A DNA stretch of 64,000 nt. Origin: Tetracentron sinense. Its lineage: Eukaryota; Streptophyta; Magnoliopsida; Trochodendrales; Trochodendraceae. Under the pieces are notes generated by a model. That model ran no database searches. It was not told the DNA's origin and saw only the letters and a program-made list of their open reading frames with translations. The first letter of the stretch is position 1. Each line of letters begins with the position of its first letter. Positions 23,901 to 35,900 of the stretch are shown here, in pieces. A program made the translations under genes and the position numbers. The stretch lies in assembly GCA_015143295.1 (NCBI GenBank), contig CM026574.1, positions 10,604,938-10,668,937 of the forward strand, read 5' to 3'.

Positions 23901-26900
23901 ACTCCTCTTCAACGGTCTTATAACAGTGTCTATGCGATGCTTTAGACAAAATAGTCTTGGAGCCAATAGTTATGAAAGAATTGTTAGCAGTGTAGTTTGG
24001 AACTTGAGCTTGAAATGAGAGGCTAATGATTGGGAAGTGGAGCTGATTATAAGTGTTTTGAATTGTCCTTTAAATATTCATCCAGTGAGTTTGAGATGGA
24101 TAGGAGAATGTGGATTAAAAACAGTGAACTTCTACCCGCCAGAGACATGTAGACAAATAGAGATTATGATTAGAGATGCCAAACGGGGTCTAAGTCTATC
24201 TATCTGACTTTCATGAAAAATTTTGCACCTCTTTTCCATCTTTAAATACTTTCGCTAAAATTTTAACCATCAACCAACTAAAAAATAGAGGATGAAAAAT
24301 GGCTAATAGGCAAGGTTATTAGATCATGATCGAATCATAAAATCGTTTTAAGACAAATTCGATTCCAATCGTAAATCGAAATATTTAATCCAATTTTTAA
24401 AAATTTACAAAAAAAACTTAATAAATTAGAAAAATGGAATAACCCATTATCTAAAAGATTTCATTCATATCTATTGAGAAAAAAAAATAATGAACAATTC
24501 TGTGCATACTCTATACAAAACGCAAATGAACCATAAAATGAAACATAACCCCCAATAGCACTAAAGATAAATCAATTAAAGTAAACTCATATAATCATGT
24601 CGTATGAGATCAAATATCAAAAGACGTGTACCATTAAAAAGACTAATAAAATAAACTATTAAGTTCTCCCAGAATCAACTATCAAATTCCATCCTCTTTC
24701 TTCTTCCTCTTTTTTTTTTTTTCCTGTTTTACAGCAATAGAGAGAAAACCTAAATAGGGGTTTTGGCATGTCCGTAGCAGAGATTTTCCTGTTTCTTCTC
24801 TCTTTTTAAAAGACATAAAGTAGCTTAAAAAAATTGAAAGGGAATATTTTTTTTACAAGTATTAGTCCTTAACAGGGGTTTTGTGTTCGAATCCTATGAA
24901 TCACATAAATCGTACGATTTGAATCACAAATTGCAATCTGAATCGCAAATTGAATGAGATTTACTCAATTAAGATTTTCACATGTGATTTGAATCATTTT
25001 GCCTGAGATTTGATTTAAATCGTAGGATTTGAATTGCAAATCGCAAGGATTTAACAACCATGCTAATAGGTACTATTTATGCTTGGTAGCCGAGGTGACA
25101 ATTGATCATTTGCTCATTCATTGTAGTTCACTTGGTTTAAAATGTCGACATATTCAACCAAATTGTGTAGATTACCTTGGGTCTCGAAATGAAATCGTGT
25201 AGTTATGAAATTACATGGTTTTGGAAATTAGTTTTGGTGATCTATGGTCAACCTCGTATCATTTTGGTTTTCTTCATCCTAAATGTTGATTCCGTATGAC
25301 TAAGTATTAACAAACAATACAAAACTTTGACCTGAAACATGGAAATGTTTCTACCAAAGCATATATTTCGAGAAAAATCCATTTTAAAATAATTGAATTA
25401 TATTTTAGAAACTGTAGACTGTAGTGATAAATTCGATATTTAATTGGTTATTAACTCATTATTCGTAATAAAAATATTAATCTGTAGTGTTTTTATCACA
25501 ATCTTAAAATATATTGTAACTAGAAGTCCTTCCAAACATTCATTATACTTTCCAAACCACTGTACTATATAGGTCCCCCTGACTAATTTTGGCACCTATC
25601 CTGATATCTTGCCGCACTTCATTAAGACACCTTTCTCCACAAACTATCCCTTTCGGCCCCCAACCTCCACAACCATTTGCCTAAGAGTGCCATATTAATC
25701 TCCATCAACTGCCTCATGTTCGAGTTCCTTTGCTATTGAGAGTGGAATGTAGCGATAAATAGTAATTGGAAAGACCTCCCAAGTGCTTTGGAGGAGTGTC
25801 TGCCTCCTTATTTCGACAGACGGAAAGCTTTGTAACCGGACATCCTCTTGGAGAATCTTTCCATCACTGGGTCCCAAACCAACTTACTCCTGAATCCCAT
25901 TCCTAGGGGCATACCTCAGTATGTAGCTAGCAAGGTTCCCATTTGAAATCCCAATACTGCAGCTACTTTGGGTAGATTCGTGACCTCTCCTACCCCTTAG
26001 TTTTCTCTTCCCTATGTTAATTCTCAGCCCCAATTCCACTCAGAAACACCTAAATAGGCATCTAAAGAAAGCTTGCTGCATGTTAGAAGCAACATTACAA
26101 AGGACCAGGTTGTCATCTATAAACTTTTGGTGGGAGATGAGTTGGTTTAGTTTGTGAGGTTATTAGAAGTTAGAATTTGAGAGAGAGAGGAAGAAGGAGA
26201 AGGAGAAGGAGAACGAGAACGAGAACGAGAACGAGATTAGGTTTAGAGAAAAATAGTGAGAGAGATTAAAATGATTTCTCAAACATACTTTATTATTTAT
26301 ATTCCACTAATGGTGTACTATTAGTATATAATCGGTGCGGGGCCGGGGAGGTAGAAACCCGCCCCGCCCCATTGCCATTCCTAAAGCCCAGTCTCACTCA
26401 GGAGTAATCGGAGCCAAAGCAGTTCACACACACCATATGCCATGACTCTAAATTCTGCTCCTGCACTGGATCTAGCAACTACGTACTGCTTCTTACTTCT
26501 CCATGTGACAAGGTTACCTACTTACCTCCAACAATTGTGCAATACCCAAAAGTAGAGCGTCAATCAGAAACCGAGCCAGCTCAATCTGCATCAGTGTAGG
26601 TTTCAACCCTTAAGTTTCCATTACAGGTATACAACAAATCCTTCACAGGAGATGACTTTAAGTAGTAGAGGATTCAACTCACTGCCTCCAGGTGCTCAGT
26701 AGTTGGTGAATGCATGAATTGGTTGACCACACTGACAACATAAACAATGTCTGGCCTGGTAAGAGATAGATAAATAAGTTTGCCAACAAGCCTTTGGTAC
26801 CTTCCAGCATCTGGCAAACATTCCCCACTAGCTTCACTGAGTTTATGATTAGGGTCTATAGGTGTATCACATGGCTTACAACCCATTATGCATGTCTCCT

Positions 26901-29900
26901 CCAGTAGGTCAAGTACATACTTGTGCTGAGAGACAAATATGTCTTTTTTAGATGTGGCAACTTCAATTCCAATGAAATACTTTAGAAGACTCAGATCTTT
27001 GATCTCAAATTCCTTTGCTAACTTGCCCTTTAGAGATTCTATCTCATTCAAATCATCTCCTCTTACAACAATGTCATCCACATAAACAATCAAGACAATT
27101 ACTTTTTGACATGATCGCTTGAGAAACAATGTGTGGTCTGCTTGACTTTGTTAGTAACCATTCTTCACCATAGCATTGCGAAAACGCTCAAACCATGATC
27201 TGGGAGACTGCTTCAGTCCATGCAAAGCTTTCTTTAACTTACACACCTTCCCTTCATCTGAGGGGCATTTGAACGCAGGAGGTACCATATACACCTCTTC
27301 CTCTAAATCACCGTGAAAAAATGCATTCTTCACATCAAGCTGAAACAAATGCCAATTCTGATTGACTGCAAGAGAAATGAGGACTTTCACTGAGTTGATT
27401 TTTGCAGCTGGAGCAAATGTCTCCTGATAGTTTATGTCGTACGTCTGAGTATACCCCTTTGCAACCAAGCGAGCTTTGTATCTTTCAACTGAGCCATCCA
27501 AGCGGTGTTTTACTGGAAACACCCACCTAGATCCAACTGACCTCTTCCCTTTTGATAGGTTGACCATATCCCAGGTACTATTTTTTTCGAGTGCACACAT
27601 CTTTTCTTCCATATCCTATTTTCATTCTGGTTGAGACAGTGCATCTTCTAAACTGCGAGAGACAGAAACAAAAAACAAAGCCAAGGCAAACGAGCGATAC
27701 GTAGAAGACAAGACATGATAAAATACAATATTAGAGATAGGATGCTGAGTACAAGTTCTAGTGCATTTTCTTAGAGAAATAGTTATTTCAGACTCAACAA
27801 TGTCAGGACTAGAATGAACAACAATGTTACTTGGATCAGAAGAGGTTTCTTGTCTCTTGGTCGGGCTCATGTGGTTCTTTTTGCTTTCTCTTGTATACCT
27901 GCAATGTTTTGACCATAGGTTCACACTCCCCCTGTCTACAATCACTGGCAGATGAGAAAATAGGAATTGGAAGAGAAGAAGATATCTCTTCATTGATGCT
28001 CTCCCCCCTGAAGAGATGTCTCATTGGTAGAAAAATATAGAGTAGACTAAAAAAATGTGATATCCATAGACACGAAGGACCGACAAAAAGGAGGATGGTA
28101 ACATTTATACCCCTTTTAATAAGGAATATACCAAAGAAAGATACATCGAAGGGCCTTAGGGTTAAGTTTTGTGCGAACAATATGCATAAAGCAAATACAT
28201 CCAAAAATCTGTCGAGCCATTGGAAACAAATGAGTGGAAGGGAATAACAGGGAAACAGGAGATTGAAACTCCAAAATCCGGGAAGACATCTGATTAATTA
28301 AAAAAACAACAATCAAAACAGCGTCAGACTAGAAAAGTTTAGGCACATTCATAGCAAGCATAAGCGAGCGAGTGACATCCAACAGATGTCTGTTTTTTCG
28401 CTCAACCACACAATTTTGTTGAGGTGTGCCAGCACAAGAAGTCTGATGAATGATACTATGGGATCAAAAAATGTAGCCAAACTAGCAAATATATATTCTC
28501 CCCATTATTTGAACGTAGGACTTTAATTAAGGCATTAAACTGAGTGATAATCATTATATGAAAAGAAGGAAAAACAGTGCTAACATCACCCTTAGATTTC
28601 AATATATACACCCATGTAATGCGAGAAAAATCATCCACAAAAGTAACAAAATATTTAAAACAACACGATGAAGTAACAAGGGATGGTCCCCACACATCAG
28701 AATACACGAGAGAAAATGGTGAGTTGCATTTATTACCACTATAGGGATATGAAGTTCGACATTGTTTTGCAAATTCGCAACTTTCACACTGAAAAGAAGT
28801 ATGCACACTAAAAATAGATAAATGCGGAAACAAACGCCTAAGAAGGGAAATGAAGGGGTGGCCGAGACGTCTGTGCCACCGGTATAACTCCTCCGTACTA
28901 CTAATACTCCGAACACCATGGGGTATGAGCTGGACTGATGAAGCAATGCAAGACAAAGGGTCGAGCAGATATAGTCCTCGCTCCTCATGGCCCGTACCAA
29001 TCGTCCTCTTTGTTTCCAAGTCTTGAAAAACACAATGAAAATGAAAGAAAGTGACGCTACAATTCAATGAATTGGTAATATGACTAACAGATAAAAGATT
29101 CAAGGTGAGCTTAGGAACATGAAAAATAGAGGAAAGGGACATAGAGGGTGTAACATCATCACTCCCCTTACCCGCAATGGATGATAAAGTATTATTCGCA
29201 ACTTTAACTTTGTGTCTACTTAAATCAATGAAATAAGATGAAAAAAGGAAGACATACCAGTCATATGATCAGATGCTTCTGAACCAATGATCTAGGAGCG
29301 ACTATGATTGGAAACAGATGCACTGAGAGCCGAGGCTAAGGTACCTGAGTAAGGGACTGAGGCGGCACTGGCAATACTCCGTATCTCCAACTGGGATATA
29401 AAACGGCAGAAGACATCGATCTCATCTCGAGACAGGTGAGGGCTATCTGATGGAGGTACAATAATAGATGCTGGGCCTATGGAGAAGAGGTTCCCGCTTT
29501 GGAGCGAAGGAGCAGAGCTTGTTTATGGCTCCGGCTTGGAGAGCTAAGCGAGAGGGGGGGTTTCGGGGGGTCCTCCCCCTGAAGCTCCGATAAATAAATA
29601 TCTCCTCCCCAACAGAGTTTGCACTCGAACCCCCCCCGGTCTTCTATCCCTGTCTCCTTGTTCATCACCAGGACCTTGTGGGGGTGGACGACCATGTAGA
29701 TCCCAACATGTGTCTTTTGTATGGCATGTGCGCCCATAGTGGTTACATTTTAGTTTGTCCTGATCATCGGTAGAAGGTCCAAAAGATAAAAAATGACTAC
29801 CTCTGCCACGACCACCACTCCTACCTCCCCGCTGGAATGAGGAGGCTATTGCAGATCTATCAATAATGAGAGGAGGGAGCATAACACTCTGATGACACTT

Positions 29901-32900
29901 CTTATGGTGCAAGTATGCATGGACCTCATTAGGGGGTGGGATCGGGTCTTTGCCAAGTATTTGAACCCTGACTTGTTCATAATCCATATTCAGCCTTGCA
30001 AGTAGTTCAAACACCTGATTCTATTTTACCTATTTTGTATAAACAGCCCCATCCTCAGGGCACTTAGCCTGGAAGGTCTGATAGTGATTTAGCTCTTCCC
30101 AGAGATGACGAAGAGTAGAGTAGTAGGTAAGAATAGACATATCCCCTTACTTGAGTTGTGAGATACTCTGACTCAACTCATAAACACGGGTTGTACCCCC
30201 TATCTCAGAATAGGTCTGTGTTACGACATCCCATATAGCTTTGGCAGAAGGAAAGAACAGGTAGGCACTATTGATGTTTGATTGCATAAAGTGGAGAAGC
30301 CATGACATTACAACTGCATTCTTAGCCTCCCACTTGGCATAGGCTGGATCTGTAGACTTGGGAGTATAGATAGTACCTTTTAAGTATCCCATCTTCTCCT
30401 TACCTTTAACAAATAACATCGCAAATTAAGGTCAAGCAAGAAAATTTGTCATATCTAACTTCACTGTAGTAATTTGGAGGTTTGGTGTATCACTAGCACT
30501 AACCTCAATACTCCATCCACTATGTACAGGGACACTAGAGGACTGGCTAACCTTAGATTCATCCATCATGAATGTCACAAAGCTGTTTTACACAAATCAA
30601 CAAGCTAGGGTTTCACAACCCAAAAAAACACCCAAAAGTTCTTCACAATAGGTAGAATAGTTAAAACTGCCAAAAAATAGTAACCCGAGAACAACCTAAC
30701 AGTGTTCGGGTGTTTTGGTAGTTTTAACTATTCTACCTATTGTGGAGGTAGAATAGGATTTGAGAGAGGGAGAGGAAGAAGAAGGATAAGGAGATTAGGT
30801 TTAGGGAAAAATAATGAGAGAGATTAAAATAATCTCTCTCACACACTTTATTATTTATATTTCACTAATGGTCTACTATTAGTATATAAGAGCCACTAAT
30901 AGTAAACCCACAATACAATATATAAGAGATAACATAAAGACAATATCCATAGGAATAAAGCCCATAAAGCCTTTTTCAACAAGATGGACAATTCTTCTTT
31001 CCCTATTGAAAATTCCTCTAAGACCGAAAACGTTGCTTTATTTATCATCCTAGTTAAAGCTTTTGTGGTCATGATAAATAGGAAGTGGGGATAAAGGGTA
31101 ACCCTGATGAAGTCTTTGGGGACTTCTGAAATAACCCGCTGGGATTCCATTGACAGAGTTGAAAATGACATCGATGAGTAACACATTCTCATCCAAATTC
31201 TCTATCTTAGTCCAAATCCCATTCTTCCTTAAGTCTATGTGATCATAGCTTTCTCCATGTAAATTTTACATATCACCCCTGGAGATCCTTGTTGGATTCT
31301 CTCATCCAGACACTTATTGGCTATCAGAATTTCGTCCAGAATTTGCCCCTCGCTCACAATTACCTCTTGCGTGCATGTGAATTCACTAGCAACCTCTTTT
31401 TTTCAGGATTAGAGCTATGAAAGTACTGTTGAACATGGTCAAATTTCCTAGTTTCATAGAATTCGTTGAAGATTTTAACCATATTTGGGCCCACATGTCC
31501 CAACAGCTCCTAAAACACTCCATTGAGAAGCCATCTGGCCTTTGAGCCTTATTCCCTTCCATTACCCTCTCCAAATCTCCTCATTTTCAAAAGATAATTC
31601 TAAACAGATTCTTTACGCATCCGAGATAGTATCTAACATAAGGCCTTCGACCCTTGGTCTGAAGTCCCAACACTTCTTATATAGTTTCTCATAGATTTGC
31701 ACTGAATTTATTTTTCTTTGCATTCTTTTACCAATTAGTCTTTAGAAAGAGTCTTTCTCTGCGGCACCCCCATCATCCTTCTTCCATTCCCCATCCATAT
31801 TTAATCTAGAGATGAAATTGGTTCTTCTTTGAGAATTGACTATTTTGTGGAAAAACTCGTCTTCCCGTCCCCTTATTTTTGCTATTTAATCCTCAATTTA
31901 TTTTGCAACTAATCTCTTCTGCTTTGAGGAAAGCCTGATACTCTTTTTTTAAATACCTCTCTTTGGCATTAGAAGCCTTTGATATTTGTTTGCGGAGCAC
32001 CATAGTTTCACTTGTTACTGTTACCTTTCTTGTAAACTGCTCATCTTTGACTGACCTTGTCGGTTCAGTTGCTTTGTCTTTTACTTGAGAGGGTTACTGG
32101 AAGTTTGTTGTCTGACCTTTTGTTACCAGTCAGTTGAACTTTTGAATTTTAGCCATTTTCTAGTTCATTCTATAATGATAGAATGTTAGAAGATCTTAGT
32201 GCTTGGCTAATTATTTATAGCACGAGAGATTCCTTCACTTCGTTCTATTCATTGAATGCATTTTTGCTCTGGTTCCATGATATTTCATAACCATTTTTTT
32301 GTTAAATGTTTATTTTGGTGTTTTGACCTGCTACAGTTATGAATGAAAGAACAGATTCATGTCCAACTGCTTCAGCTATTTTTAATGTTCTTATTGGGAC
32401 TTCTGTTATCTTACGTTCTTCGTTGTATTTCCAAAGATGAGTTATTTGTTCTGTGGATAATTTTAAAGGACTTGTAAGGACAACATTGATAAAGCCTTTG
32501 CCGATTGCTCCATACCACAAGAGAAGTCCAATGCAGAGATTAATGCAGAGTTGGAAATATCAGATGCCTCTTGTGAAGAAGATGCATATGATGCACGCTT
32601 GAATTCTAAGGGATTTGAACATAGGCAGTCAACAGGTTTGTGATTTGTGCTCATGGCAGCAAATGCCATTAAGTTGAGCTCAGAGCTTTAAGTATAACTG
32701 GACTTAGAATGTTATGGATCTATTTCTTACTTCTGATGCTTTTTTTTTTTTAACACACTGTTGCAGTTCCCCAAAAGTCATCTTGGAAACTTATCAAGTC
32801 TAATTTATTTCTGCACCGTAGCCGCAAAACTCAGACCATTGATGAGGTCTAAACTACTTTCATCTGTTCTTGCGGCTTAAAATTTCACTCCTTTTTCTTG

Positions 32901-35900
32901 TCTGCATTACTGTTTACCGTAGATTTAAGAATTTAATCAATCTATGGAAGTGATGTTTCGAACATTCATTGTGTTTAAAAATGCTGTTCTGGATTCAAGT
33001 TGATGATTTTTCACCTTTTCTTGTGTGAAAAATGATCAATCCCCAATCATGGTCCTTGCAGATCATCCACATATCACCAAATGGAATTTCAGATACCCCT
33101 CTTCAAATCAAATAGTAAATGCATCTACATTTTTAATGCCGTCAGCTAGAATCCCTGTCTTCTGTATTTTGGTTTGCCAATTACATTGAAGCCCAGCTAG
33201 ATTTAGGTAAGATGTGCTTCTTAGTTGCTGGACAACCCTGGTACTCTCTTTTGGATCAAGCGGGGTCAACAACTTGGTACTGCTCCCAACCTAAATTGAT
33301 CTTTCTCCCTCAACATGCTTTGCAATGGAATGTGGTTTGCCATCCATCCACCATCTTTGATGCAAAAGTTGTGAATCCTTATCACAACATAGCCTATTTT
33401 TTTTGCTAGACCCATTTCGTCCAGCAATTGCTTCTAAAGGTCAATAGCATTATGTGTAGTAGATATGAAAAGCCTGCAGCCTTTCTATGCGGCTTCCAGT
33501 TTCAACACTGCTAATTTTTACCGACCTCCATTTTAATGATGGACTAATAATAGATATGATATTCATATCCCACACTTTCTAAACATTTGTTCAATGATCT
33601 ATTCCTTATCTTCAAAAAAATCCGGGTCTTCATTCTCTTGTGAAATCCTTATTCTCTTGCATCTTTACATGCCAATGTTGGCTAATGATTAGGTCGATGA
33701 CTTGGGGAATACTGAAACCCAGAGGGATGCTTTGGACTGTTGATTTACGTTTGTAATTCTGTGTTATTTTGTATTGCTTTTTCTTTTTATCAATAAAACT
33801 TTTTATTGATACACAAGATGATGAGCTGTATAGACTTTTATATGTAGATCAATCTATGATTCTCTAATATCTGGGATTGATTCATTCCAACCAGATAATG
33901 GTTTGCCATTGCAAACCACCTCTAGATGGCAGTTTGGGTTGCAGAGATGAATGCCTGAATCGGATGCTTAACATTGAATGTGTTCGAGGGACCTGCCCAT
34001 GTGGGGACCTTTGTTCAAATCAACAGGTTCTTGAGTTGTTATTAGATTATATATTTCTTTTTCTTTTGCTGGTGTTCGTTCGGTGCCTCAAGGACATAAC
34101 TTACATTCTATTTGCAGTTCCAGAAACGCAAGTATGCTAAATTTAAATGGTTCCAGTGTGGAAAGAAAGGGTATGGGCTGCAGTTGCTGGAAGATGTTTC
34201 TCCAGGGAAATTTCTTATTGAATACGTTGGAGAGGTAACTTAAAAGTTGTTTAACTTCTTTTGTTTTTATCTGAAATATGAATATAGTAGTGAACAAAAA
34301 AAGAAGGGACGGTTTTTTGAAGGGAAATTAAAGACAGGCATACGTTCCCTGATCAATAACTATGAACACCAAAGTAAGTTGATTGGCACAAGATAACTGA
34401 TAAAAAAAATGAAGTTGATTGGCACAAGATCTACTCCATACCTTTGCTAGATTCTGCCAACAACATGGTTGGCGAGGAAATCTTCAATCTTTGAAATAAT
34501 CAAATGAAACACGAAGGAGTTGGATTTCTTCTTCAGCTGACCAAGTACTAAAAGAGAATCTCCATCAATCAATCGTGTAACTGTGTACAAAGGAAACTCT
34601 GTAAGGATAGCAACTCATCCTTAAAGTGTGCTTGAAATTTCCCTCTGGTTGCTTGTGCTGCACCATCTAGACCTGCATAAGACCTAACGTATCACCTTTT
34701 ATGTTCAAGATTGGCCTTTAATTGTATCCTAAGTGTATGCCATGACTCATGGACTTGGTGTCTGTAGTTTTAAAATTGCAAGTAAAGGCATAAGCGAGTT
34801 GATGCCTCTTTTTCTTTGTCTAATGCCATTATTTGCTAATTTGTGGTCTAACCAGGTGCTTGATTTGCATGCTTATGAAGCACGCCAAAGAGAGTATGCT
34901 TCTAGGGGTCAAAAGCATTTCTACTTCATGACATTGAATGGCAGTGAGGTTTGATTCTGCAGTTTGGTCAATACCTACTTTTGGATTTTCTGTCATCATT
35001 TACAGTGTGCTACATTTTGTATACCTTGACAATTTCAGTTTCTACTCCTTTTCTTTTCTTAAAAAAAAAAAGAATACTGCTATAGGTTTTTTTTTTCTTC
35101 TAATAAAACAATTATGAAAACTACGAGTGAGTGTGAATAGCATGTAGGGCCTTGTTTTACGTTTCTACTTTAGAAGCTTGAAGCATGTAGGTATGTCCCA
35201 GACCTCTCTAGAGAATAGTAGGGTACACTCGTAATGGTGAGAGTAGCTGAGGGTAGTAAACTTCCCACACGCATAGATAGCCAGGAAAAAATAGATATTA
35301 TAAGTAGGACTTTCTAAGTATGACCTGATCCCAATATGTATAACGAAATGAAATGGCTTCCTAATTCAGGCATTTCATTTTTCTGGTAAGAGGGGTCATT
35401 GATTGAACAGGTTCAAAATCACGATGCATGCTACATATCTGATTAGATGCAAAGAAATTTTAATGATTTTGTTTTTTAGAAACGAAAATGATGCATTAGG
35501 AAGAGGCAACCATGTTTAGGAGCATATAACGACAGTCACTATGAGATTGCCTGTGGAAGTAATCAGATACATTTAGAACCATTTTCACTTGTGGCACGGT
35601 AAAAGAAAATTTGAGGCTTGTGTCTACAAATGATTAATATTGTGCGCTGAAATTGGATGCATGGGGTAAGGGATGATATTGTCACTTGTATAGTACCATG
35701 AACATGTAACTGTCCAATATGTACACCAAATCATTTGTCAACTATACTAGTATTAAACTCATGAAGCCATGTGTAAGACCTTATACTAGGAATACCACCT
35801 ATAAATTGTTTTGATGTGCTACAAACTTCCAAGTTCTTTTCAACATATGTTTAAAGTCTTGAAATTGGATTAGACAAATAGCCTATGGGCTTGCTCATGT

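Larger units (their letters stand above)
26145..30936 (-). mobile_element. Ty1/Copia fossil (minus), LTRs at both ends, inserted in a LINE
   Basis: On the minus strand the order is LTR (about 30936-30725), gag-like region with a zinc-knuckle word (about 30575-29540), integrase (about 29140-28450), reverse transcriptase (about 27612-26674), RNase H (to about 26370), LTR (about 26329-26145). This integrase-before-RT order is diagnostic of Copia. The LTRs differ at about 9 of about 97 well-aligned bases by eye, so it is old, roughly millions of years. It is broken by several changes. LINE sequence in the same orientation on both sides shows that it landed inside a LINE. Confidence 0.8.
21347..32468 (+). 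other. Intron 2, 11.1 kb, filled with transposon remains
   Basis: Splits the CW finger codons between 'TG' and 'G' of a tryptophan codon. It contains two MITEs, a plus-strand LINE remnant, a LINE 3' tail, and a minus-strand LINE interrupted by a Copia fossil. These are listed separately. Stretches not assigned: 22180-22840, 23240-23640 and 25150-25560. Confidence 0.85.

Noticed and set aside
24875-24900. B-box-like 'gttcgaatcc' suggesting a tRNA
   Set aside because: No acceptor stem or anticodon arm can be formed. It is inside a MITE made of AATCG/CGATT words, where the match is expected.
26335-26375. GC-rich GGGGCGGGGC stretch as a CpG promoter or G-quadruplex element
   Set aside because: Only about 40 bases at the end of the Copia interior. 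More likely a truncated insertion remnant; no transcription feature beside it.
29600-29640. tRNA B-box-like 'gcactcgaacccc' (minus) suggesting a SINE or tRNA
   Set aside because: No A box at suitable distance, no cloverleaf, no A tail, and it lies in a GC-rich part of the Copia fossil.
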